DNA of 64,000 nucleotides from Gammaproteobacteria bacterium (GTDB lineage: Bacteria; Pseudomonadota; Gammaproteobacteria; Eutrophobiales; Eutrophobiaceae): the NCBI GenBank assembly GCA_004297165.1, contig SCUJ01000001.1, forward strand, positions 1 to 64,000, read 5' to 3'. Of this stretch, positions 53,724-61,420 are shown one piece after another; position 1 is the first letter of the stretch, and every line of letters begins with the position of its first letter. Made by a program: the position numbers and the translations under genes. The notes under the pieces are model-generated. The model did no database searches. It had not been told where the DNA came from and worked only from the letters and a program-made list of their open reading frames with translations.

Positions 53724-54046
53724 TCTGATATTACCGATATCCACCTGCTAATTCGGTTACTTAACCAAAGCTCATAATATTCACGTGTTTTTATATCCAT
53801 GTACTCTTGGCACTCAATTTCGAGAACCCTCCAACCGCCATCGGCAAAGATCTTATCAATACCTTGTGCCTCAAAAGGGGAACGGCCTTCACGTAGAGAA
53901 AATCGAAGATTCCTATCCTCTCTTGCCTCAATACCTATTAATCTGTTCGCTAAATCATATACCTCGATAGCGGTAAATTCACAGCCAAGTGAGGTACGTA
54001 GCTCCCTATAAATGGTTCGAAGTAATTTTGGCCTGTTTGAAGACAT
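53720..54046 (-). CDS. Small protein of unknown function, first gene of helicase-HNH operon
   Basis: 108 residues, no recognised domain. The first half is helical and basic (RPKLLRTIYRELRTSLG), the middle has LREGRSPFEAQGIDKIF and the end is rich in aromatic residues (YYELWLSNRISRWI). No signal peptide. Its stop overlaps the next start (ATGA), so the four genes are translationally coupled. Confidence 0.7.
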   Translation of the reverse strand: MSSNRPKLLRTIYRELRTSLGCEFTAIEVYDLANRLIGIEAREDRNLRFSLREGRSPFEAQGIDKIFADGGWRVLEIECQEYMDIKTREYYELWLSNRISRWISVISE

Positions 54047-54074
54047 ATTTATCGCGATTACGAATAATATTTGA

Positions 54075-54091
54075 ATGCATTATCGATGCAT
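54075..54091. promoter_or_regulatory. Palindromic element upstream of the helicase-HNH operon
   Basis: Two ATGCAT hexamers separated by TATCG, about 30 bp before the first ATG of the reverse-strand operon and overlapping the expected promoter zone. It could be the operator for the operon's own small HTH-like protein. A related sequence occurs at 59146-59164. Confidence 0.4.
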
Positions 54092-54267
54092 GATATTTCC
54101 TTCTGGTGGTTCAAAGCTACGTTCTACTGTTGGTATTATAGTTTGATCGCACATCTATAATTTATCTCACGTATTCCGCCACCTATTATTCACCTATTTG
54201 TATCTCGATGACGGCGGTAGAAACTATCACCTACAATCTAAGCATGCCAAACGAATCACCATTCTGG

Positions 54268-54420
54268 ATCTGATAATTTCTGCTTACATTTAAGAGTTGC
54301 AACCAAGCTGCCGCGGACGGTAAAAAGAGTAATACGGTCGCAGCCACAGCCTGCCATGAATGTGGCAGATGCACCGAACGGGCTCTATAAAAAACCCCGC
54401 GATCCTGCTGGTCAGGAACA
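54268..54420 (-). pseudogene. Decayed remnant of the 3' end of an MFS transporter gene
   Basis: This stretch matches 56902-57063, the end of the intact MFS gene and the bases just past its stop. Shared blocks include AAGCTGCCGCGGA, GGTCGCAGCCAC against AATCGCAGCCAC, GAATGTGGC, and CCCCGCGATC...GCTGG. Several insertions and deletions destroy the reading frame. With the intact copy it forms an imperfect direct repeat around fic and the ferritin-like gene. Confidence 0.75.
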
Positions 54421-54489
54421 AGGCTAAATCTGCTTACAGGCGTCAGTGTGTGCGCATTTCCTACCAATGGCGAAAGGAGAACCGTACCG

Positions 54490-54585
54490 TTGTAGGTACC
54501 AATCTTATTCTTATTATAAAATACTTAACATTAACCGCCAGTTATTCTAAGATTCTTAACGTTTTCCGGATCTGGCCGCCAGTTA
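54490..54585 (+). promoter_or_regulatory. Probable fic promoter with direct repeats
   Basis: TTGTAG (54490-54495) and TATAAA (54515-54520) with a 19-bp spacer could form the promoter. Downstream, CCGCCAGTTA occurs twice (54535-54544 and 54576-54585), the second copy touching the fic ATG, and a perfect TAAGATTCTTA palindrome (54548-54558) lies between them. These are plausible operator sites. Confidence 0.5.
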
Positions 54586-56061
54586 ATGCGAAAAATTCTA
54601 CAGCCGCCCGCGCAAGAGATTGTCTACGGTAGCGCCAAACCGAAAGAGTCCGTCGCCATCTCGCGCGAGGTAAGGGCCGGTCGGTTGCGCCGCATCGCCC
54701 CCAAGCTTTACACCGCCAATCTCAAAGATCCGCCTGAGAACATCATCCAGCGGCACCTGTACCAAATCCTCGCGCACTACTACCCCGGCGCGGTGGTGAG
54801 CCACCGCTCGGCGCTCGAAGGCGGGGTGGCGCGCGATAACACCATTTTTCTCACCTACAAGTACACCCGGCGCGTCACGTTGCCAGGGATCACGATCCGA
54901 CTGCTTAAGGGCAAGGGCCCGGTGGACGGGGATAACCCTTTCATGGAAGGTCTGTATCTTTCCTCGCGGCAGCGCGCCCTGCTCGAAAACATGCAGCCGG
55001 CGCGCGTCCGCGGCGGCGTGCCCAAAAGCTGGTCACGGGGGGAGATCGAGGCGTACCTGGATGAGATCGCGCGCGTTCATGGCGAGGCCGAACTCAACCG
55101 CCTGCGCGATGCCGCCCGGCGTATTGCCACACGGATCAAGCTGCGTGCTGAATTCAAGGCCCTGGACGCGATGATCGGCGCGATCCTCGGAACGCGCAAG
55201 ACAAAACTGAACTCGGAACCGGCGCGCGCACGCGCGGCCGGCGTGCCCTACGATGCGCATCGCCTGGAGCGTTTCATGACGCTCTTCGCGGCGCTGCGAC
55301 GCGCGGTGTTGCCCGTGCGCCAGGCGCCGATGCTCATCCCGGAGGGTATGCGCAATCTCGCGTTCTTCGAGGCCTACTTCTCGAACTATATAGAAGGCAC
55401 CGAGTTCATGGTGGAAGAGGCGGCCGATATTGTTTTTCGCGGCAAGCGCGTGCCCCTGCGCCCGGCCGATGCCCACGATATCCTCGGAACCTATCAAATC
55501 GTCGCCAACAGCGCGGAGATGAGCCGCGTTCCTGACACGGCTGACGAACTCATCGAGCTGCTCAAATCGCGCCACGCCACGCTGCTCGCCGGCCGACTCG
55601 AAAAACAGCCGGGGTGCTTCAAGGAAGAAGTGAACCGCGCAGGGGAGACGGTGTTCGTTGCGCCCGAGCTGGTTACGGGGACCTTGATCAAAGGTTTCGA
55701 ACCCTACCGCGCCCTCGATGACCCGCTGACCCGCGCGCTGTATATGATGTTCCTCATCGCCGAGGTTCACCCTTTTGCCGATGGCAACGGCCGCATTGCC
55801 CGCGTCATGCTGAACTCCGAACTCGTGCGCGGGGACAGGGTGCGGATTATCATCCCGACGGTTTATCGGGAGGATTACCTGCTGGCCCTGCGGGCGCTCA
55901 CGCGCCAGGGTAACGCCGATCCTTACATCAGAATGCTCGATCGGGCGCAGGATTTCACCGCGCGGATCGACTTCAACGACTACGGGCGGGCACTGGCCCA
56001 ATTGCGCGCGGCCAACGCCTTTCTCGATCCGCACGAAGGGCGGCTGCGCATGCCGGAATAA
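54586..56061 (+). CDS. Fic family AMPylase with AbiEi-like N-terminal domain
   Basis: 491 residues. The first 130 or so resemble the winged-helix and following domain of AbiEi-type antitoxins (VRAGRLRRIAPKLYT, VVSHRSALEGG, TRRVTLPGITIRLLKGKG). The Fic domain has the complete motif HPFADGNGRIAR from His395, and upstream the inhibitory motif SNYIEG (266-271), the S/TxxxE(G/N) type that blocks ATP by the glutamate. So the protein is probably an autoinhibited nucleotidyl-transferase that may also bind its own promoter. Composition is GC-rich, unlike the neighbouring AT-rich block. Confidence 0.88.
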   Translation: MRKILQPPAQEIVYGSAKPKESVAISREVRAGRLRRIAPKLYTANLKDPPENIIQRHLYQILAHYYPGAVVSHRSALEGGVARDNTIFLTYKYTRRVTLPGITIRLLKGKGPVDGDNPFMEGLYLSSRQRALLENMQPARVRGGVPKSWSRGEIEAYLDEIARVHGEAELNRLRDAARRIATRIKLRAEFKALDAMIGAILGTRKTKLNSEPARARAAGVPYDAHRLERFMTLFAALRRAVLPVRQAPMLIPEGMRNLAFFEAYFSNYIEGTEFMVEEAADIVFRGKRVPLRPADAHDILGTYQIVANSAEMSRVPDTADELIELLKSRHATLLAGRLEKQPGCFKEEVNRAGETVFVAPELVTGTLIKGFEPYRALDDPLTRALYMMFLIAEVHPFADGNGRIARVMLNSELVRGDRVRIIIPTVYREDYLLALRALTRQGNADPYIRMLDRAQDFTARIDFNDYGRALAQLRAANAFLDPHEGRLRMPE

Positions 56062-56259
56062 GCGGATGGATTCTAAGTTTGATTCCAGACCCGATCATCG
56101 CTCTTGCCTCCAACAACGTGCCTGTCTAAAGTATGTTTCAAGATCGCGTCTCCACAAAAGACGCAGACGCCCGCAGAAGGGACTCGGCTGGTGCGGATCA
56201 CTTGTGGCGCTTCCTAAGGGCCGTTTCGGAACATAAACACCATACCTGGAGTCGATTCA

Positions 56260-56787
56260 ATGTCCACCCGTCTTGATTTGTCAAAACTCAGCCTGATTGA
56301 CGCCCTCGACCTCGCGAAGCTGATCGAGATAGAGGCGCACCACCGCTACCTCATGTTCGCCACCCAACTCGGTGTCGGCAGCGGTTATGGCTACGATGCC
56401 GGCGCCTTTTTTGCCACCATGGCCGAGAACGAGGCCAAGCACGGCCGTGAACTTGAGACCCGGCGCAAGGCCCTGTTCGGCGATGAACCCGCACGGCTGA
56501 CACTGAGCGACCTGTTTGACGTCGAGGCCCCGGAAATGGGTGCGCCGCGCCGCGGCATGTCTACGCTTCAGGCGTTCGAGATCGGGCTCGCGGCTGAGAA
56601 GAAGGCCTACGACTTTTACGATATGACCTTGCCCAGCATCACCGATCCCGAGGTTCGGGAACTGTTCACCGAGCTTCGCGAGGAGGAAAACGAACACATC
56701 AAGATGCTGCGAGAGGCAATGGCCCAACTACCTCCGAGCGCTAACATTGAGATCGAGTACGACCCCGACGAGGCCCCCTATCTATAG
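56260..56787 (+). CDS. Ferritin-like/rubrerythrin-type di-iron protein
   Basis: 175 residues forming a four-helix bundle. Di-iron ligand motifs: LIEIEAHHRY near residue 22, AENEAKHGRE near 56, IGLAAEKKAYDFY near 107 and REEENEHIKML near 142. There is no C-terminal rubredoxin domain. Such proteins often reduce peroxide or store iron. It lies 198 bp after fic; a 200-bp spacer in between has no obvious gene. Confidence 0.85.
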   Translation: MSTRLDLSKLSLIDALDLAKLIEIEAHHRYLMFATQLGVGSGYGYDAGAFFATMAENEAKHGRELETRRKALFGDEPARLTLSDLFDVEAPEMGAPRRGMSTLQAFEIGLAAEKKAYDFYDMTLPSITDPEVRELFTELREEENEHIKMLREAMAQLPPSANIEIEYDPDEAPYL

Positions 56788-56918
56788 GGTATGGTTCGCG
56801 ATCTAAAGGGTCCGTCCAAACGCCGAAGAATACGGCGCAGCACAGACATGAATGTTATTTTCCAGAACCCAGCGCCGGATTTGTCTGCGTGGTTGGTTAC
56901 AAATCTGATTCTCTCTGC

Positions 56919-58127
56919 TCACAGTGAATGACTGACAAGCTGCCGCGGATGATAAAAGAGCGATCCAATCGCAGCCACCGCCGCAAAGACAGCGCCAGCC
57001 ACGAATGTGGCGGCGGCCCCATACAGACTCCATAACATCCCCGCGATCACGCTGGCCAGCAACATCGCCCCGCCGTTTGCCAGATTAAAAACCCCGAAGG
57101 CCGTGCCGCGCAGATCGGCAGGCGCGGCATCGGCCACCAGTTTCGCGAGCAATCCCTGCGTCAAGGCCATGTGCAATCCCCAGCATGCGGCGCCGAGCAG
57201 TGCGATCCATGGGGCGCGGGCCAGCGCCAGGATCAGGTCGGCGGCGACGAGCACCAGCAGGCCGACCGTCAACAAGGCGCGCGCGGAGAGCCGGTCGGCG
57301 GCAGCGCCGGCCGGATAGGCGACGAGGGCGTAGACGATATTCATGACGATGAGGACAGCGGGCGCGAAACTGATGGCAAGCCCGAGGCCCTGCGCGCGCA
57401 GGATCAGGAATGCCTCGCTGAACCGGGCGAGGGTAAATACCGCGCCTAGCGCGACGATGAGCCAGTAACGCGATGACAGGCGTTTCGCGTTGGCAAGGCG
57501 CAACCGAATTCTGGAATCCTTACCATCCCATGAAGGTTCCGGCTCACGTATCGCGACAGTGAGGAGCAGCACCGCAAGGAATGCCGGGAAAACCGCGATC
57601 CACAGCACGAATCGGATGTCATCCGCGAACCCGACCATCAGCGCCAGCGCGAGCAGCGGACCGATGAAGGCGCCCACCGAATCGAGGGCCTGGCGCAATC
57701 CGTAGGCCGCGCCGCGCAGCCGAGGTGGGACGCTGTCGGCGACCAAGGCATCGCGGGGGGCACCGCGAATACCTTTGCCGATGCGATCGACGAAACGCGC
57801 ACAGAACACCCATACGATCGTGGTCGCGAGCGGAAATACCGGTTTGGTGATCGCCGCCAATCCATAGCCCAGCACGATGAGGGGTTTCCGCTTCCTCGCG
57901 TAATCGCTGAGCAAGCCGGAGAATACCTTGATAATTGCTGTCGTGGCCTCCGCAATCCCTTCGATCACCCCGATGGTTATCATGGACGCGCCGAGCACCG
58001 TGGCCATGAACACCGGCAGCAGGCTGTGGATCATTTCGGACGAGATATCCATGAACATCGAGCCGAACCCAAGCACCCAGACATTGCGCGGCGTGGCGCG
58101 CTGCGGGGCAGGTTTAACCTGGATCAT
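56919..58127 (-). CDS. MFS transporter
   Basis: 402 residues with about twelve membrane segments, inner membrane. The loop 2-3 motif is DYARKRKPLIVLGYGLAA, and DRIGKGIRGAPRDALVAD resembles a subgroup of MFS exporters of unknown substrate. The second half includes DRLSARALLTVG. The reverse-strand 3' end is duplicated as a remnant at 54268-54420. The gene upstream is the MetF-like reductase, 29 bp apart on the same strand. Confidence 0.88.
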   Translation of the reverse strand: MIQVKPAPQRATPRNVWVLGFGSMFMDISSEMIHSLLPVFMATVLGASMITIGVIEGIAEATTAIIKVFSGLLSDYARKRKPLIVLGYGLAAITKPVFPLATTIVWVFCARFVDRIGKGIRGAPRDALVADSVPPRLRGAAYGLRQALDSVGAFIGPLLALALMVGFADDIRFVLWIAVFPAFLAVLLLTVAIREPEPSWDGKDSRIRLRLANAKRLSSRYWLIVALGAVFTLARFSEAFLILRAQGLGLAISFAPAVLIVMNIVYALVAYPAGAAADRLSARALLTVGLLVLVAADLILALARAPWIALLGAACWGLHMALTQGLLAKLVADAAPADLRGTAFGVFNLANGGAMLLASVIAGMLWSLYGAAATFVAGAVFAAVAAIGSLFYHPRQLVSHSL

Positions 58128-58156
58128 CTCATCGCATCCCTGATGCAGCGCGCTCC

Positions 58157-59026
58157 TCAGAGATGTTTTGTGTAATTCTCAATCCACTCCACTGTTTTGG
58201 GCAGTCCGCCGAAGGAGTAAAAGTGCAGGCGTACCCGCCCGTGCTCGCTGCCGAATGATCGGGCGAAGACATCGACCATCTTGTCGGGGCCGGCGGTGCC
58301 TAGAAGCTTCGTGATAGAGATGCCGTATTTGGCGAGGACAGAGGCTGAGGCGGTCACGCCGCAGCGAGTCGCGAATTTCAACAACGACTGGATATTGGTC
58401 GGGCCGGGCACGCCGATGCGCACGGGCGCGTCGATGCCCCGTTTGCGCAGATCCACCAGCCATTGCATGAAGGCATCGGGATCGAAGCCGAATTGTGTGA
58501 CGATGATCGGCTTCATCCCGCGCGCATGAATCATCGCGCATTTCTTTTCGAGGACTGAGAAACATTCCTCGTCGGTCATATTAGGATGACCTTGAGGATG
58601 TCCCGCGATTCCGATGGCCAAGATGCCATTGGCCTCGAAGAGCCCTGTCTCGATCAGCGAAGCGGAATCCTGATAAGGCCCTTCAGGGGTGGGTGGGTCG
58701 CCGGCGATGACGAAACAACGCCTCACACGGGCCTCCTTGACCATCGACTCCACCGTCTTTTTGAATTCGGTCTCGGATTGTATCCGGCGGGCTGAAAAAT
58801 GTGGCATGGGCTCGAAGCCCAGGGCGCGCACCTCCCGCGCCGCGGCCAGCCGCGCCTCGAGGGTGTCGCCGCGCAGGAAGGTGATGGCGACGGGCGTATC
58901 GGGCGGGAGTTTCGGCGCGGCCTCGCGCAGGCCGTGGATCTCCTTCGCGGTGATCTCGACGGAAAATCCTTCGGTGATAAACTCAGGATCGCGATCCCAA
59001 TTCGGATGAATCTGTGCGTAGCTCAT
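58157..59026 (-). CDS. Methylenetetrahydrofolate reductase family protein
   Basis: 289 residues, a flavin-binding TIM barrel of the MetF type. GFSVEITAKEIHGLREAA opens the barrel, VIAGDPPTPEGPYQDS replaces the usual lRGDpp loop, and IGIAGHPQGHPNMTDEE and IIVTQFGFDPDAFMQWL match the family. It is shorter and more divergent than housekeeping MetF. In lignin-degrading bacteria similar proteins serve tetrahydrofolate-dependent O-demethylation; that role here is inferred from the neighbours. Possibly co-transcribed with the MFS gene. Confidence 0.82.
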   Translation of the reverse strand: MSYAQIHPNWDRDPEFITEGFSVEITAKEIHGLREAAPKLPPDTPVAITFLRGDTLEARLAAAREVRALGFEPMPHFSARRIQSETEFKKTVESMVKEARVRRCFVIAGDPPTPEGPYQDSASLIETGLFEANGILAIGIAGHPQGHPNMTDEECFSVLEKKCAMIHARGMKPIIVTQFGFDPDAFMQWLVDLRKRGIDAPVRIGVPGPTNIQSLLKFATRCGVTASASVLAKYGISITKLLGTAGPDKMVDVFARSFGSEHGRVRLHFYSFGGLPKTVEWIENYTKHL

Positions 59027-59496
59027 ATCTGTCCTTCTCTTTGGGTTAATTCAATGGCTGGGGACTCGGCGAGCCCCTCCTGATTGTTAAGGATAGCTCG
59101 AATATTAAGTCAACAAGCAGACGAAATTGTAGTAAGTGGAACGCCATGCATCGATTCATGATATGTACGACGCCACCTGATGCGGGATCGGGTGGAAAAT
59201 GGCATGGGCATGATTTGCAAGGGGTTATTAGCCGGTCATTCTATTCTCCACACGACTGCATGTGGGCGATTATCGCCTCATGATGTCGTGCTCCTGCGGG
59301 ACAGCGACGAGGGACGCTTGGCCGGTTCGGATTTATTCTTGCAACAAAATAATTGGGCGAATATATTCAACGTCGGGGAGGGAATGTTTGGATATGCCCT
59401 CAGATAAGGGGGGATCGGCGGTAACGACGATTCTCCCACATCATTAATATCGGACACGTATCTTATTTGTCGTCCGGGAAGCATGGAGGAAGCAAT
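59027..59496. other. Intergenic region upstream of the MetF-like and S9 peptidase genes
   Basis: These 470 bp lie between divergent genes. An open frame at 59180-59407 has no recognisable product. Visible are a hairpin GGGGACTCG/CGAGCCCC at about 59057-59074 in the leader of the MetF-like gene, the element ATGCATCGATTCATGATAT at 59146-59164, and GGAGGAAG just before the peptidase ATG. No known riboswitch was recognised. Confidence 0.6.
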
Positions 59497-61413
59497 ATGA
59501 AGAAATTCGGATTTTTCGTCGCCTGCCTTGTTTGCTCGATCTCGATCAGCCTGGCCAAGGATGGGGAGCTGAAAACCAGTCCGCTTGCAGTCGCCTTCGG
59601 TTCTCAACCCGATTTTCGCTCGATGAGTTTGTCCCCCGATGGCAACAAGCTGGCTTTCATCCAGTATCACCCGGATGGCTTCGATTTTGTCAGGACCCTG
59701 GATCTGACGACCAAACAGATCAGCGGCATGATCTTCGCCGCCAGGAAGGACGAGCAGGATATTAGTTATTGCGCCTGGGCGAACAATGAACGGTTGTTGT
59801 GCAACCTGAGGCTGGTGAGTCCTTTTCGCGGCCATTACCTGGAGGGTTCGCGGCTGGTGGGAGTCAATGCCGACGGCAGCAAGATGCTGATGCTGGTGCC
59901 GAAGGATCTGAAAGGAGAGTTCAGTCAGGATCTGGGCACGGTGATCGATTGGTTGCCAGATGATCCGAACCACGTCCAAATCCGGGTATCGGAGATGGGC
60001 GGTTCCCGCGTCGGCTCCCTAGATATTTATAGCGGCAAACTGGTGGGAGAGACGCGCGGCCGTCCCAATGTCTATAGCTGGATCTCGGACGGTCGCGGCG
60101 TGCCGCGTTTGTATTATTTCGTCAGTCCCGAATACCGGCGCTGGTATGTGCGGACCTCGGACGATGACCGGGACTGGGAGATATTGCATGAATCCAAGGC
60201 GGATGATTTGAACGATAAATTCGTTCCCTATGGTTTTGCCGACAATCCGGACGAATTGCTCTATTTCGATATGCACGAAGGACGCCGGGCCTTGTTCTCG
60301 ATGGATCTGGCGCATGACCGCGCAACCCGCGTGGTGTTCGCGCATGACCGCGTCGATGTCGCGGGCGTGCAGTCCCTGGGCAAATATGGTCGGGTTGTGG
60401 CGGCGGTATATGTCGATGACAGATACCGGCATAATTTCTTCGACAAGGATATCCAGAAGATTCACGAACAGATCACCCCGTTGTTCCCCGATCAGAATGT
60501 CGGAATCCTGGCCGAGGACTGGGACCGGCGCTATTACCTCGTCGCCGTGAACAGCGATATCGAGCCCGATGTTTACTATCGTTATGACAGCAAGGACCTC
60601 AAACTGGCGCGCATCGCCTCGATCTCCTCGAAACTGAAGGACCGCGAACTGGCGCCGATGCGGGAGATCGCCTATCCGGCGCGGGACAAGGTCAACATAC
60701 CCGCCTTTCTGACCCTGCCGGACGGCGAGAAGAAAACGGGACTGCCGGCCGTGGTCCTTCCTCATGGCGGACCGAGCAGCCGGGATGTCTGGGGTTTCGA
60801 CATGCTCGCGCAATTCCTGGCCGCGAATGGCTATGCCGTCCTGCAAAGCAACTATCGCGGCTCTCAAGGCTATGGCGAGGCATGGTCTGGCGCCGGGGCT
60901 TTTCGCAATTGGCAGACAGCGATCAATGACGTCAACGATGGCGCGCAATACCTGATCGATCAGGGCATCGCCGATCCGGGCAGGATCTGCGCGGCTGGCT
61001 GGAGTTATGGCGGCTACGCCGCGTTGATGAGCGCGATCGAAAAGCCTTCCTTGTATAAATGCGTTATCAGTATCGCCGGCGTTACCGATCCGCGCACCCT
61101 CGGCTACAGGATGCTCATGTACGTTGGCGGGTCGGCGGCCAATGAGTTCCTCGGCGCTGATGAGATCGGCGAAACCGGGTCGCCGCTCAACCGGGCCGGG
61201 GAGATCCAGGCGCCGGTATTCCTGGCGCATGCGAAAGAGGACCTGAACGTGCCGTTCAAACAGAGCAAGATTATGTATGATGCCCTGAAGGACAATAATA
61301 AATCGGTAGAATTCATCGAGTATGAGCATGCCAGGCACGATATAAGGCCTGAAAGATACCGTATCGATTTGCTCACGCGGATGGCAGAATTCCTCGACCA
61401 GCATACGAAATGA
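59497..61413 (+). CDS. Secreted S9 family (prolyl oligopeptidase-type) peptidase
   Basis: 638 residues from ATG 59497, preceded by GGAGGAAG; the open frame to 59467 is not needed. A signal peptide (about 1-19, ending SISLA) sends it to the periplasm. A beta-propeller (about 30-380) is followed by the alpha/beta hydrolase domain: PHGGPSSRD, nucleophile Ser503 in GWSYGGYAALM and His614 in HARHDI. Related enzymes are dipeptidyl- or acylaminoacyl-peptidases. Confidence 0.93.
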   Translation: MKKFGFFVACLVCSISISLAKDGELKTSPLAVAFGSQPDFRSMSLSPDGNKLAFIQYHPDGFDFVRTLDLTTKQISGMIFAARKDEQDISYCAWANNERLLCNLRLVSPFRGHYLEGSRLVGVNADGSKMLMLVPKDLKGEFSQDLGTVIDWLPDDPNHVQIRVSEMGGSRVGSLDIYSGKLVGETRGRPNVYSWISDGRGVPRLYYFVSPEYRRWYVRTSDDDRDWEILHESKADDLNDKFVPYGFADNPDELLYFDMHEGRRALFSMDLAHDRATRVVFAHDRVDVAGVQSLGKYGRVVAAVYVDDRYRHNFFDKDIQKIHEQITPLFPDQNVGILAEDWDRRYYLVAVNSDIEPDVYYRYDSKDLKLARIASISSKLKDRELAPMREIAYPARDKVNIPAFLTLPDGEKKTGLPAVVLPHGGPSSRDVWGFDMLAQFLAANGYAVLQSNYRGSQGYGEAWSGAGAFRNWQTAINDVNDGAQYLIDQGIADPGRICAAGWSYGGYAALMSAIEKPSLYKCVISIAGVTDPRTLGYRMLMYVGGSAANEFLGADEIGETGSPLNRAGEIQAPVFLAHAKEDLNVPFKQSKIMYDALKDNNKSVEFIEYEHARHDIRPERYRIDLLTRMAEFLDQHTK

Positions 61414-61420
61414 TACATAC

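Larger units (their letters stand above)
54047..54585. other. Intergenic region between the helicase operon and fic
   Basis: No gene is supported in these 539 bp. It holds a palindromic element ATGCAT-TATCG-ATGCAT at 54075-54091 upstream of the helicase operon, the decayed MFS remnant at about 54268-54420, and the probable fic promoter with repeats at 54490-54585. Composition is AT-rich at both ends. Confidence 0.75.

Noticed and set aside
54231-54467. Reverse-strand open frame of 78 codons
   Set aside because: It covers the MFS remnant, but in a frame broken by indels relative to the transporter; it is treated as decayed sequence.
55033-56034. Reverse-strand open frame inside fic
   Set aside because: It mirrors the fic coding region, which has a complete Fic motif; no independent evidence supports it.
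50866-57000. Second copy of the tRNA-Arg 3' end as attachment site
   Set aside because: No segment resembling the tRNA 3' end was found by reading through the block, and no integrase gene is present.
59040-59080. Possible SAH or SAM riboswitch before the MetF-like gene
   Set aside because: There is a GC-rich hairpin, but the conserved elements of SAH or SAM riboswitches are not visible.
59180-59407. Open frame of 75 codons between the MetF-like gene and the S9 peptidase
   Set aside because: No good ribosome binding site, no similarity recognised, and composition looks non-coding.
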